This document shows positions 45,120-53,285 of a DNA stretch of 64,000 bases, piece after piece (position 1 is the stretch's first letter; the number at the start of each line of letters is the position of its first letter). The stretch is from positions 186,001 to 250,000 of the forward strand of contig JAITUC010000038.1 in NCBI GenBank assembly GCA_031286585.1, in the 5' to 3' direction. Both the position numbers and the translations under genes were made by a program. Under the pieces are notes generated by a model. The model was not told the DNA's origin and did no database searches. It saw nothing but the letters and a program-made list of their open reading frames with translations. Source of the DNA: Delftia acidovorans. GTDB taxonomy: Bacteria > Pseudomonadota > Gammaproteobacteria > Burkholderiales > Burkholderiaceae_C.

Positions 45120-45142
45120 GAATCATCTATACAAAATGATTC
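45120..45142. promoter_or_regulatory. Inverted repeat upstream of the exported RidA gene
   Basis: GAATCAT and ATGATTC, perfect 7-bp arms 9 nt apart, lie 113 nt upstream of the RidA start. The arms sit roughly two helical turns apart, as for a dimeric regulator site; the regulator is unknown. Confidence 0.45.
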
Positions 45143-45208
45143 GAATTCGTGATTTCACGGAGAAATTCTAGGCAGGGATCTGGAGCGTTCGATAATGAAT
45201 TTTCCCTT

Positions 45209-45247
45209 ACGCACCACTACGCACACGGACCCACGCAGTGCTACGCA
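45209..45247. repeat. Two ACGCANNNCTACGCA units, 24 bp apart
   Basis: ACGCACCACTACGCA (45209-45223) and ACGCAGTGCTACGCA (45233-45247) match at 12 of 15 positions. Each unit is itself a direct repeat of ACGCA. Regular spacing in a divergent promoter region suggests binding sites for a response regulator, perhaps the NarL-type one encoded next. Confidence 0.6.
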
Positions 45248-45475
45248 GAGCGTCGACATTCTTTGAAAACAAAGACTTGGCACGGAATCTGCTGAACCAC
45301 AACCAGCACATCAGGCATCAGAGGGACGGCGCACCACAATACGGCAAAACGATTATCCAAAACCCCAAAAAGGGGAGTACGCACCAAGAAAATGCACACC
45401 GAATTTCCAGTATTCATGGGATATTCTTTCGTGCCCGAAAACCATTTTCCATGGTGTTTTCATCGGGATATTCAA

Positions 45476-45505
45476 ACGCCTTTTCACGCGCGCGTGAAAA
45501 GGCGT
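45476..45505. repeat. Perfect 30-bp palindrome
   Basis: The arm ACGCCTTTTCACGCG is followed directly by its reverse complement. There is no flanking T-run, so it is not a standard terminator. It sits 150-180 bp upstream of the Cache kinase gene, just after a bulged hairpin. Confidence 0.85.
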
Positions 45506-45654
45506 GGATATACAGGGCACGCAGGCCATTGGGAAATACGGTGCCTGCCATCCAAAGGCCACCGCCCTGGCGCCGGTGCCATGCGCGCAAGCCCTGTTGA
45601 CAAGGCCCGGCCACTGGGCGGAAAAGATCGTCGGTGCTCCCCACACAGGCTCCC

Positions 45655-47067
45655 ATGCAACTTCCTCTGAAACTTGCACTTCTGTCGATCGCCGCCATCG
45701 TGCTCGCCCTGGGCCTGGTCGCGGCGACCGTGCAGCACCAGACACTGGAGCTGGCCCACCAGGAACGGGAACTGGTCGAGGCCGCCTACCTGCACAGCAA
45801 GGAGACGGAACTGCGCCACTACGTCCAGCTGGCGACCACGGCGCTGACGCGCATCAAGGCCAGCGGCGAGGAGCAATCCGTGCAGCAACGCCAGGCGCTG
45901 GAGACGCTGTCGCGCATGCAGTTCGGCGAGGACGGCTACTTCTTTGTCTACGACGAACGCGGCAACGTGCTGCTGGACGCACGGCAGATGGGACTGTCCG
46001 GCGTGGACCTGTGCGACCCCAACAGCCCCGGCGGCGCCGAGCCCGCCAGGATCATCCTGGACGCCGCGCGCAGCGGCGGCGGCCTGGTGCGCTACCAGTG
46101 GCAGAAACCGTCATCGCTGCGTACCGAGGCCAAGCTCGCCTACGTGGCCACGGTGCCCGAATGGGGCTGGTCGCTGGGCACGGGCCTGTACCTGGACGAT
46201 GTGGAGCAGGCGCTGCGCCAGATCGACGAAAGCGCCCAGGCCAACATCGCGGCCACGCGCTGGCGCATCTTCGGCATTGCGGCGCTGTGCATCGTGCTCA
46301 TCGGCGTGGCGGGGCTGGTGTTCAATGTCAGCGATCACCGCGTGTCCAGCAACAAGCTGCAGCGGCTGGCCCAGCGCGTGGTGCATTCGCAGGAAGAGGA
46401 ACGCACGCGCGTGGCCCGCGACCTGCATGACGGCGTGGTGCAGGTGCTGGTCTCCTCCAAGTTCCTGCTGGAGACGGCCCAGGCCCAGCTCAGGCGACTG
46501 GCCGCGCAGGACCCGGTCACCGCCCAGCGCATGGTGGACCAGGGCCTGGAGCAGCTCAACCACGCGCTGGTGGAGATACGGCGCGTCTCCCACGGCCTGC
46601 GCCCCGCCCTGCTGGACGACCTGGGCCTGGCCCCGGCCCTGGCGCTGATGAGCCAGCAAATGCAGGCCGAGGATGGACTGCGCATGCAATTCGGCTGCCG
46701 CGGAGAGACGCGCTTCCTGCCGCCCAGCCACGCCACCGCCCTGTTCCGCGTGGCCCAGGAGGCCGTGACGAATGCGCAAAACCATGCCCGGGCCACGCGC
46801 ATCGACGTCAGCCTGCACTTTCAGCGCCGCCGCGTGGTGCTGCAGGTCAGCGACGACGGGCAGGGCTTTGACATGCGCCGCGTGCAGCGCGACCGCCAGG
46901 GCGGCATCGGCCTGCGCAACATGCGCGAGCGCATCGAAGGCCTGGGCGGCCACCTGTCCATCAGTTCGGGGAGCCGGGGCACCCGGCTGGTCGCCGTGCT
47001 CTACCGCGATGGCGGCATGCCGCTGTCTCCCTCACCGGAATTCGAACTCCCGCAGGCCGCTGCATGA
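45655..47067 (+). CDS. Cache-domain sensor histidine kinase, NarL/HisKA_3 class
   Basis: The 470-residue protein has an N-terminal transmembrane helix (about 5-27) and a periplasmic single Cache domain (about 30-195; MQFGEDGYFFVYDERGNVLLD and WGWSLGTGLYLDDV are its hallmarks). A second helix follows (about 205-228), then the HisKA_3 dimerisation box VARDLHDGVVQVLVS and an HATPase with DDGQGFD and GIGLRNMRERIE. Cache domains of this type often bind small carboxylates or amino acids. ATG 45655 is taken; a GTG at 45634 is possible. The response regulator overlaps by 4 nt. Confidence 0.88.
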   Translation: MQLPLKLALLSIAAIVLALGLVAATVQHQTLELAHQERELVEAAYLHSKETELRHYVQLATTALTRIKASGEEQSVQQRQALETLSRMQFGEDGYFFVYDERGNVLLDARQMGLSGVDLCDPNSPGGAEPARIILDAARSGGGLVRYQWQKPSSLRTEAKLAYVATVPEWGWSLGTGLYLDDVEQALRQIDESAQANIAATRWRIFGIAALCIVLIGVAGLVFNVSDHRVSSNKLQRLAQRVVHSQEEERTRVARDLHDGVVQVLVSSKFLLETAQAQLRRLAAQDPVTAQRMVDQGLEQLNHALVEIRRVSHGLRPALLDDLGLAPALALMSQQMQAEDGLRMQFGCRGETRFLPPSHATALFRVAQEAVTNAQNHARATRIDVSLHFQRRRVVLQVSDDGQGFDMRRVQRDRQGGIGLRNMRERIEGLGGHLSISSGSRGTRLVAVLYRDGGMPLSPSPEFELPQAAA

Positions 47068-47726
47068 ACTCCATGATCCGCATCCTCCTGGTGGACGACC
47101 ACCCTCTCGTGCGCGACGGCGTATCCATGCGCCTGCAGGCCACGGACCATGTCCGCGTGGTGGGCGAGGCCGCCAGCGTGGACCAGGCCCTGCCGCTGGC
47201 ACGGGAGCTGTCGCCCGACCTGGTGGTCACCGACATCCGTATGCCAGGCGCCAGCGGCATCGACCTGGCGGCGCTGTTCCGCGATCAATTCCCGCTGGTG
47301 CGCGTGCTGGTGCTGTCCATGCATGAGGACCCCGAATACGTACGCCGCGCCGTGGCGCTGGGCGCGCGCGGCTATGTGCTCAAGGACGCGCCTGCGCAGC
47401 AGCTCATCGAGGCCATAGACAGGGTCTACGCCGGCGGCCTGTATTTCAGCCCCGGCCTGCAGCCCGTGGCCGAGGACGCTGGCGGCGCGGCCGGCCCCCG
47501 GCGCGCCCTCACGCCGCGCGAGGCCAGCGTGCTGCAGTGGATCTCGGAGGGCCGCTCCAACAAGGAAATCGCCGCGCTCATGGGCACCTCGGTGCGCACC
47601 GTGGAGACCCACCGCCTGCACCTGCGCCGCAAGCTGCGCATCGACGGCCATGCAGCCTTCATCAAGTACGCGGTGGATTACGCCGACCTGCTGGGGCCGG
47701 CACCCCAGGAGACCCGCGCAGGCTAG
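47064..47726 (+). CDS. NarL/FixJ-family response regulator
   Basis: The 220-residue protein has a receiver domain (ILLVDDHPLVRDGV; phospho-Asp57 in VVTDIRMPG; Lys in YVLKDAP) and a C-terminal LuxR-type helix-turn-helix (about 150-205; LTPREASVLQWISEGRSNKEIA). It is coupled to the Cache kinase gene by an ATGA overlap and is its cognate output. Targets are unknown, but the divergent PLP-enzyme/RidA unit is the nearest candidate. It ends 28 bp from the convergent ZIP gene. Confidence 0.93.
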   Translation: MNSMIRILLVDDHPLVRDGVSMRLQATDHVRVVGEAASVDQALPLARELSPDLVVTDIRMPGASGIDLAALFRDQFPLVRVLVLSMHEDPEYVRRAVALGARGYVLKDAPAQQLIEAIDRVYAGGLYFSPGLQPVAEDAGGAAGPRRALTPREASVLQWISEGRSNKEIAALMGTSVRTVETHRLHLRRKLRIDGHAAFIKYAVDYADLLGPAPQETRAG

Positions 47727-47754
47727 GGCACGCGCCTCAGCCAGAACATCAGCT

Positions 47755-48591
47755 TCAGTGCGCGTGCGCCGCGCGGCTGACCACGGTGACCAGCACGATG
47801 CCCAGCATCAGCCAGCCCACCTGGGCCGCGGTCTCGCGTGCGCTCAGGCGCTTTTGCAGTTGGGGAATCAGGTCGGCCAGCGCCACGTAGATGAAGCTGC
47901 TGGAGGCCACGGCAAGGAAGTACGGCAGCAGTTCCTGCAGCTGGCCCACCAGGAAATAGCCGCCAATGCCGCCCAGCGTGGTCACGGCCCCGGCCATGGA
48001 GACCTTGATCAGCGCCACGCGCCGGTTGGAACTGGACTGGCGCAGCACCACGATGTCGCCCATGTGGTGCGGCACCTCGTGCGCCAGCACCGATACCGCC
48101 GCGATCAGCCCCAGGCGCATGTCGGCCATGAAGGCGGAGGCGATCAGCACGCCATCGCCAAAGCAGTGCACGCTGTCGCCGGTCAGCACGGCCCAGCCGC
48201 CGTGGCGGTGGCCATGATGGTGGTCATGGGAATGGTCATGGGCGTGGACGTGGGCGTGGCCCTGGTGGTCGTGGTGATCGTGCTCATGGGCCGGCGGCGC
48301 GCCGTGCTCGTGCCCGTGGTGCCACAGCTCGGCCTTGGACAGCAGGAAAAAGAACACCAGGCCCACCAGCAGCGTCACGAACAGGTCATGCGCCCCGGCC
48401 TCGCTCTCGAAGGCTTCGGGCAAGAGGTGCATGAAGGCCGTGGCCAGCAGCGCGCCGGCCGCCAGGCTCAACAGCCGCTGCGGCATCATGCCCGGCGAGC
48501 GATTGCCTCCCAGCCCCATCAACAACGCGGCCACCCAGACGCTGCCAATACCGGCGGCCAGGGTGGCCAGAATGATTGCTACCAATGTCAT
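47755..48591 (-). CDS. ZIP-family metal transporter
   Basis: The 278-residue inner-membrane protein has eight predicted helices. A very His-rich cytoplasmic loop (about 40 residues with more than 15 His) lies between helices 3 and 4. The binuclear metal site is visible as HCFGDGVLIA in helix 4 and LAHEVPHHMGD in helix 5. It should import zinc or another divalent metal (Fe, Mn, Cd are possible). ATG 48591 opens the first helix. No Zur box was recognised; an extensive hairpin lies 77-113 nt upstream. Confidence 0.9.
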   Translation of the reverse strand: MTLVAIILATLAAGIGSVWVAALLMGLGGNRSPGMMPQRLLSLAAGALLATAFMHLLPEAFESEAGAHDLFVTLLVGLVFFFLLSKAELWHHGHEHGAPPAHEHDHHDHQGHAHVHAHDHSHDHHHGHRHGGWAVLTGDSVHCFGDGVLIASAFMADMRLGLIAAVSVLAHEVPHHMGDIVVLRQSSSNRRVALIKVSMAGAVTTLGGIGGYFLVGQLQELLPYFLAVASSSFIYVALADLIPQLQKRLSARETAAQVGWLMLGIVLVTVVSRAAHAH

Positions 48592-48667
48592 AGCGATTTG
48601 TGCTTCAACCGTATGCCCTTGCAGGCGAAACCCGCGAATTCTCGCAGAAAGACGGGCCCCATCGCAG

Positions 48668-48704
48668 CCGTGGCCTGCGATCCCATGAGGGAAGCAGGCC
48701 ACGG
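48668..48704. repeat. Long perfect hairpin upstream of the ZIP gene
   Basis: CCGTGGCCTGC and GCAGGCCACGG form an 11-bp stem, with TCCC-ATGA-GGGA nested inside. It would sit in the 5' leader of a ZIP transcript started further right. No U-tract is present on either strand. The remainder of the 327-bp gap 48592-48918 holds only repeat copy 2. Confidence 0.65.
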
Positions 48705-48810
48705 TGTCGGGTGCCCTCGGTTTCAGCCTACAGAAGCTGTCAAGCCCCCCAGCGCGAATAAAGTCGAAAGCTAGTCAGCAATACCTTAAAAACTGGCGCG
48801 TCCTCACACC

Positions 48811-48929
48811 AGGGACACCGAGGAAGGGCCTAGGCCGGCCGCGCCGCCCCACACCGGGGGTGTCGTCCCCTGCCCGCAGTGCATAGCACTGCGAGAGCGG
48901 GGGAAGCGGCGCAGCCGCTCAGGGGGCAA
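48811..48929. repeat. Dispersed intergenic palindromic repeat, copy 2
   Basis: It has the same block order and orientation as the copy at 42933: AGGGACACCGAG-N-AAGGGCC, GGGTGTCGTCCCC, GGGGGAAG, the inner dyad AGCGGCGCAGCCGCT and CAGGGGG. This copy has extra sequence in the middle, including the dyad GCAGTGCATAGCACTGC. It supplies the stop codon of the minus-strand hydrolase gene. Confidence 0.78.
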
Positions 48930-49815
48930 CCCCATTTTTATTGAACCAGGCCAGCATTTTTTGCCAGCCGTCGCGTGCGGCCTGCTCGCGGTAGCTGGGC
49001 CGGTAGTCGGCATGGAAGGCGTGGGGCGCCTCCGGGTAGATCACGAACTCCGAGGCCTTGGCCGCTGCCGAGCCCTGCTTGAGCGCCTCGCGCATGCGCT
49101 CCACGGATTCCAGCGGAATGCCCGTGTCCTGCCCGCCATACAGGCCCAGCACCGGCGCCTTGAGGCTGGAGACCAGCTCCAGAGGATGGCGAGGCTGCAG
49201 CGCCGTCCTTGCGCCTTCCAGCCGGCCGTACCAGGCCACGCCGGCCTTGACCGGGCCATGGGCCGCGTACAGCCAGGTGATGCGCCCGCCCCAGCAAAAG
49301 CCCGTGATGGCCACGCGTGCCGTGTCGCCACCCTGGGTGCCGGCCCATTGCACGGCGCCGTCCAGGTCGGCCATGACCTGCTCGTCGGGCACCTTGGAGA
49401 CCAGCTCGCTCATGAGCTTGGCGATGTCGGTATAGGTCTTGGGATCGCCCTGCCGCGCATACAGATCGGGGGCAATGGCCAGGTAGCCGGCACGCGCCAG
49501 GCGGCGGCAGGTGTCGGCAATGTATTCGTGCACGCCGAAGATCTCGGAGATCACCAGCACCACGGGCACATTCTTCTTGCCCGCGGGCGCGGCGCGGTAG
49601 GCGGGCACCTTGAAGCCGTTCACGGTGAAATGCACCTCGCCGGCCGTCAGGCCGTCGGCCGGCGTGGAGATGGCGGTCTGCGCCATGAGCGGCGTGGCCG
49701 CTGCGGCATAGCCCAGGCCCAGGGCGGTCTGCAATGCCAGGCGCCGCGTGGGCCCCTCTTCGCTGCTGCGCCCCGGAACCAGGGCCTTCAGGTCTTGCTG
49801 CTGATCATCACGCAT
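48919..49815 (-). CDS. Dienelactone hydrolase-family protein, exported
   Basis: The 298-residue alpha/beta hydrolase has a Tat-like signal (T-R-R-L-A-L-Q, about 23-29, cleavage near PLMAQ). The DLH catalytic triad is Cys174 (GFCWGG), Asp230 (YGGQD) and His265 (APHAF). Cysteine as nucleophile is characteristic of dienelactone hydrolases. The natural substrate of exported members is unknown. The last four codons (Gly-Val-Ala-Pro) and the TGA lie in or at the edge of the repeat, so the C-terminus has apparently been set by repeat insertion. Confidence 0.9.
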   Translation of the reverse strand: MRDDQQQDLKALVPGRSSEEGPTRRLALQTALGLGYAAAATPLMAQTAISTPADGLTAGEVHFTVNGFKVPAYRAAPAGKKNVPVVLVISEIFGVHEYIADTCRRLARAGYLAIAPDLYARQGDPKTYTDIAKLMSELVSKVPDEQVMADLDGAVQWAGTQGGDTARVAITGFCWGGRITWLYAAHGPVKAGVAWYGRLEGARTALQPRHPLELVSSLKAPVLGLYGGQDTGIPLESVERMREALKQGSAAAKASEFVIYPEAPHAFHADYRPSYREQAARDGWQKMLAWFNKNGVAP

Positions 49816-49872
49816 GCATCTCTCCTTGGTGGTGGTTGAGAACCGGCCAAGTCTACGATGCGCGCGTGAAGC

Positions 49873-52716
49873 TCAATGTGCCTTGTCCCAGTTGGGGCCG
49901 AGACCCACTTCAGCGAGCAGCGGCACCTTCAGGTCGGCCACGCCGGCCATCAGGCGCGGGATCTCGTTGCGCACCCAGTCCGACTCGCCTTCGGGCAGCT
50001 CGAACACCAGTTCGTCGTGCACCTGCATGATGACGCGGACCTCGGACTGCCTGGCATCGAGCTCGGCCTGCACCGCCACCATGGCCTTCTTGATCAAGTC
50101 GGCCGCCGTGCCCTGCATGGGCGCATTGATGGCCTGGCGTTCGGCCGCCTTCTTACGCGGGCCGCTGCCGCCGTTGATGTCCACCAGGTACAGGCGTCGG
50201 CCGAAGACGGTTTCCACGTAGCCATGGTCGCGAGCGAATTCCACCGTCTCGTCCATGTAGCGCTTGACGCCCGGATAGCGCTGGAAATAGCGGTCGATAT
50301 AGGCGGCCGCGGCCTTGGTCTCTATGCCCAGGTTCTTGGCCAGGCCAAAGCTGCTCATGCCGTAGATCAGCCCGAAGTTGATGACCTTGGCGTAGCGGCG
50401 CTGCTCGCTGCTGACCTGCTCCAGCTCCACGTTGAAGACTTCCGATGCCGTGGCACGGTGCACGTCGCGGCCTTCGTGGAAGGCGCGCAGCAGCGATTCG
50501 TCGCCCGACAGGTGGGCCATGATGCGCAGCTCGATCTGCGAGTAGTCGGCGCTGGCGATCACATGGCCGGGCGCGGCAATGAAGGCCTCGCGCACGCGCC
50601 GGCCTTCGGGCGTGCGGATGGGGATGTTCTGCAGGTTGGGGTCGTTGCTGGACAGGCGCCCCGTCACGGCCACGGCCTGGGCGTAGTGCGTGTGCACGCG
50701 GCCCGTGCGCGGCAGCGCCAGCTGGGCCAGCTTGTCGGTATAGGTGCCCTTGAGCTTGGACAGGCTGCGGTGCTCCAGCAGCTTGGCGGGCAGCGGGTAG
50801 TCCTCGGCCAGCTTCTCCAGCACCTCTTCATCGGTGCTGCGTGCGCCGGTGGCCGTCTTCTTGACCACGGGCATGCCCAGCTTGTCGAAGAAGATTTCGC
50901 CCAGCTGCTTGGGGCTGGCCAGGTTGAAGGGCTGGCCCGCGATGTCGTAGGCCTCCTGCTCCAGCTGCACGATGCGCTGGCCCAGGTCGTTGCTCTGCCT
51001 GGCCAGCGTGGCGGCATCGATGAGCACGCCGTTGCGCTCTATGCGGAACAGGGCCTCGCTGGTGGCGATCTCCAGCTCGTAGACGCCGCGCAGGCCGTCG
51101 TTGGCCTGCAGCTGCGGCCACAGCACGCGGTGCACGTCCAGGGTCTGGTCGGCATCCTCGCAGGCATAGGCGGCAGCCTTGTCCACGGGCACCTGGGCGA
51201 ACGGGATCTGGTGGGCGCCCTTGCCGCACAGGTCTTCATAGCTGATGCCCGTGCGGTTGGTGTGGCGCAGCGCCAGGCTGGCCAGGCCGTGCGGTCGGTG
51301 CACTTCCAGCACATAGCTTTGCAGCATGGTGTCGTGCACATAGCCCTGCACCTCGATGCCGGCATTGGCAAAGACATGGCGGTCGTACTTGACGTGCTGG
51401 CCCAGCTTGGGCCGGGCCGCATCCTCCAGCCAGGGCTTGAGGCGCTGCAGCACTTCGTCGGCCGGCAGCTGCTCGGGCGCGTCGGGGCCGGCATGGCGCA
51501 GGGGGATGTAGGCAGCGGCGCCGGGCTCCACGCTCAGCGAGATGCCCACGATCTCGGCACGCATCTCGTCCAGCGAGGTGGTTTCGGTATCCAGGGCCGT
51601 GAGTTCGGCGGCGTTGATCTTGGCCAGCCAGTGGTCGAATGCCTCCCAGGTCAGCACCACATCGTAGTCCAGCGGGCGCTGCTGGACAGCCTCTGCCTCG
51701 GTGGTGGCGTCGTCGGATTCGGCCTGCTCCTCGGCGAACATGTCGCCCGTGGACTGGTCGGCACGCGGCTTGGCCGCTGGCTTGCGGCCGGCCTTGACGG
51801 CTTCCAGCGCATCGGGCTCGGGCGCGGCACCGCCGAGCATGCGCGCCAGACCCTTGAAGCCGTAGCGCTCATAGAAGTCGCGCAGCGGCGCAGTATCGGG
51901 CTCGCGCGGCGCCAGCGCGTCGAGCACCGGCAGGGTGGGCACTTCGGCGCTCAGGTCGCAGTCGGTCTTCATGGTGACCAGCTGGCGGCTCAGCGCCAGC
52001 TGGCCCGAGGCGATGGCATCGCGCAGGTTCTGGCCGGCCACGCCCTTGATGCCGTCGGCCGCAGCAATCAGGCCGTCGAGCGAGCCGTGCTCGGCCAGCC
52101 ACTTGACGGCCGTCTTGGGGCCCACCTTGGCAACGCCGGGCACGTTGTCCACGGCATCGCCGACCAGGGCCTGGTAGTCGATCATCTGCGCGGGCGGCAC
52201 GCCGAACTCGGCCGTCACGCCGGCCACGTCGCGGCGCTTGCCGCTCATGGTGTCCATCACCATGATGTGGGAGTCCACCAGCTGGGACAGGTCCTTGTCG
52301 CCACTGGAGATCACCACGTTCACGCCCTGGGCGGCCGCCGTCTTGGCCAGGGTGCCGATCACATCGTCGGCCTCCACGCCCTGGATGGCCAGCACGGGCC
52401 ATCCCAGCAGGCGCACCACTTCATGGATGGGCTCGATCTGCGAGCGCAGATCGTCGGGCATGGGCGAGCGGTGCGCCTTGTATTCGGGGTAGAGCGTGTC
52501 GCGGAAGGTGGGTCCGCTGGCATCGAACACGCAGACCGCGTAGTCGGCCGCCACTTCCTTGCGGATCGCCTGGAGCATGTTGATCATGCCGCGGATGGCA
52601 CCCGTGGCGGGGCTTTCCGGGTTGCCGGGCTCGGCGCGCAGGTCTGGCATGGCGTGGTAGGCGCGGTAGAGGTAGCTGGAGCCGTCGATCAGCACCAGGG
52701 TCTTGGAATTGCTCAT
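49873..52716 (-). CDS. polA: DNA polymerase I
   Basis: The 947-residue enzyme has all three domains. The 5'-nuclease spans about 1-290 (LIDGSSYLYRAYHA, SSGDKDLSQLV). The 3'-5' exonuclease has the acidic pair in TALDTETTSLDEM. The polymerase has motif A DYSQIELRIMAHLSGDESL, the O-helix KVINFGLIYGMSSFGLA and motif C QVHDELVFE. It fills gaps after Okazaki-fragment and repair processing. ATG 52716 (MSNSKTLVLIDG) is the family start; upstream codons in the same frame belong to the opposite-strand DUF2782 gene. polA, DUF2782, thrB is a common Burkholderiales order. Confidence 0.97.
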   Translation of the reverse strand: MSNSKTLVLIDGSSYLYRAYHAMPDLRAEPGNPESPATGAIRGMINMLQAIRKEVAADYAVCVFDASGPTFRDTLYPEYKAHRSPMPDDLRSQIEPIHEVVRLLGWPVLAIQGVEADDVIGTLAKTAAAQGVNVVISSGDKDLSQLVDSHIMVMDTMSGKRRDVAGVTAEFGVPPAQMIDYQALVGDAVDNVPGVAKVGPKTAVKWLAEHGSLDGLIAAADGIKGVAGQNLRDAIASGQLALSRQLVTMKTDCDLSAEVPTLPVLDALAPREPDTAPLRDFYERYGFKGLARMLGGAAPEPDALEAVKAGRKPAAKPRADQSTGDMFAEEQAESDDATTEAEAVQQRPLDYDVVLTWEAFDHWLAKINAAELTALDTETTSLDEMRAEIVGISLSVEPGAAAYIPLRHAGPDAPEQLPADEVLQRLKPWLEDAARPKLGQHVKYDRHVFANAGIEVQGYVHDTMLQSYVLEVHRPHGLASLALRHTNRTGISYEDLCGKGAHQIPFAQVPVDKAAAYACEDADQTLDVHRVLWPQLQANDGLRGVYELEIATSEALFRIERNGVLIDAATLARQSNDLGQRIVQLEQEAYDIAGQPFNLASPKQLGEIFFDKLGMPVVKKTATGARSTDEEVLEKLAEDYPLPAKLLEHRSLSKLKGTYTDKLAQLALPRTGRVHTHYAQAVAVTGRLSSNDPNLQNIPIRTPEGRRVREAFIAAPGHVIASADYSQIELRIMAHLSGDESLLRAFHEGRDVHRATASEVFNVELEQVSSEQRRYAKVINFGLIYGMSSFGLAKNLGIETKAAAAYIDRYFQRYPGVKRYMDETVEFARDHGYVETVFGRRLYLVDINGGSGPRKKAAERQAINAPMQGTAADLIKKAMVAVQAELDARQSEVRVIMQVHDELVFELPEGESDWVRNEIPRLMAGVADLKVPLLAEVGLGPNWDKAH

Positions 52717-52788
52717 GCGCCGATTGTGCACGCGCCGGCAGGGTGACAGGGCAGGACAGCACCCGCTGCAAGTCCTACAATGGAGCCC

Positions 52789-53160
52789 ATGCGCGCCGCC
52801 CCACTTTTCATCCTCCTGAGCCTGGCCGCCAGTTCCGTGCTGGCCCAGAACCCCACGCCTGCCCCGGCTGCCTCCACCGCTCCTGCGGCGGCGACCGAGC
52901 AGACCGCGCCGGACACGGCCAGGCCCGAGGGCCGCGACCGAACCAACCAGCGCGTGGAACACATCCATGTGGAAGATGGCGGCAGCCGCGTCGACGAGTT
53001 GCGCGTGGGCGGCCAGACCCGCAGCATCACCGTGCAGCCCAAGGTCGGCGACATGCCTTCGTATGAAGTGCAGTCCAACGACGGCGCCCGTTCCTCGCGC
53101 AACCGCGGCGATGGCGACGGCACCAACGGCACGCGCGTCTGGAACCTCAAGAAGTTCTGA
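52789..53160 (+). CDS. DUF2782 periplasmic protein
   Basis: The 123-residue protein has a signal peptide (MRAAPLFILLSLAASSVLAQ), a Pro/Ala linker, and a DUF2782 domain (about 55-123: RVEHIHVEDGGSRVDELRVGGQ, then SYEVQ and a terminal RVWNLKKF). Function unknown. ATG 52789 is preferred over 52780. A promoter-like AGGACA-17-TACAAT (52753-52758, 52776-52781) puts the transcript start at about 52788, which would make the mRNA leaderless. It is upstream of thrB by 125 bp. Confidence 0.8.
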   Translation: MRAAPLFILLSLAASSVLAQNPTPAPAASTAPAAATEQTAPDTARPEGRDRTNQRVEHIHVEDGGSRVDELRVGGQTRSITVQPKVGDMPSYEVQSNDGARSSRNRGDGDGTNGTRVWNLKKF

Positions 53161-53285
53161 TCCTCACCGGACTGACCGGGCCCCGGGCCCGGCGGCATCC
53201 CAGGGGGCAGCACCTGACGGCGCTGCCCTCTTTCCATATCTGACGACAACGATTTCCGCCGCGCCCTGAAGGCCGGCAATGCAAC

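Larger units (their letters stand above)
45008..45654. other. Long AT-richer intergenic region between ridA and the Cache kinase gene
   Basis: These 647 bp are visibly less G/C-rich than the rest of the window and contain no convincing gene. They are dense in dyads and repeats: an inverted repeat at 45120, CGTGA-TT-TCACG at 45148-45159, two ACGCANNNCTACGCA units at 45209-45247, a CCCC-AAAAA-GGGG hairpin at 45364-45376, GGGATATTC repeated at 45418 and 45465, a bulged hairpin at 45434-45467 and a 30-bp palindrome at 45476. The region should hold the divergent promoters for the PLP-RidA unit and the two-component pair, and possibly an RNA element. Confidence 0.7.

Noticed and set aside
45238..45600. 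A 120-codon ORF in the intergenic region upstream of the Cache kinase
   Set aside because: Composition is unlike a protein of this genome, there is no ribosome-binding site and it runs through the hairpins and palindrome.
52742..52760. Pho-box-like CTGTC words between polA and DUF2782
   Set aside because: The half-sites are spaced 10 bp rather than 11 and the second is degenerate; no suitable -10 follows for polA.
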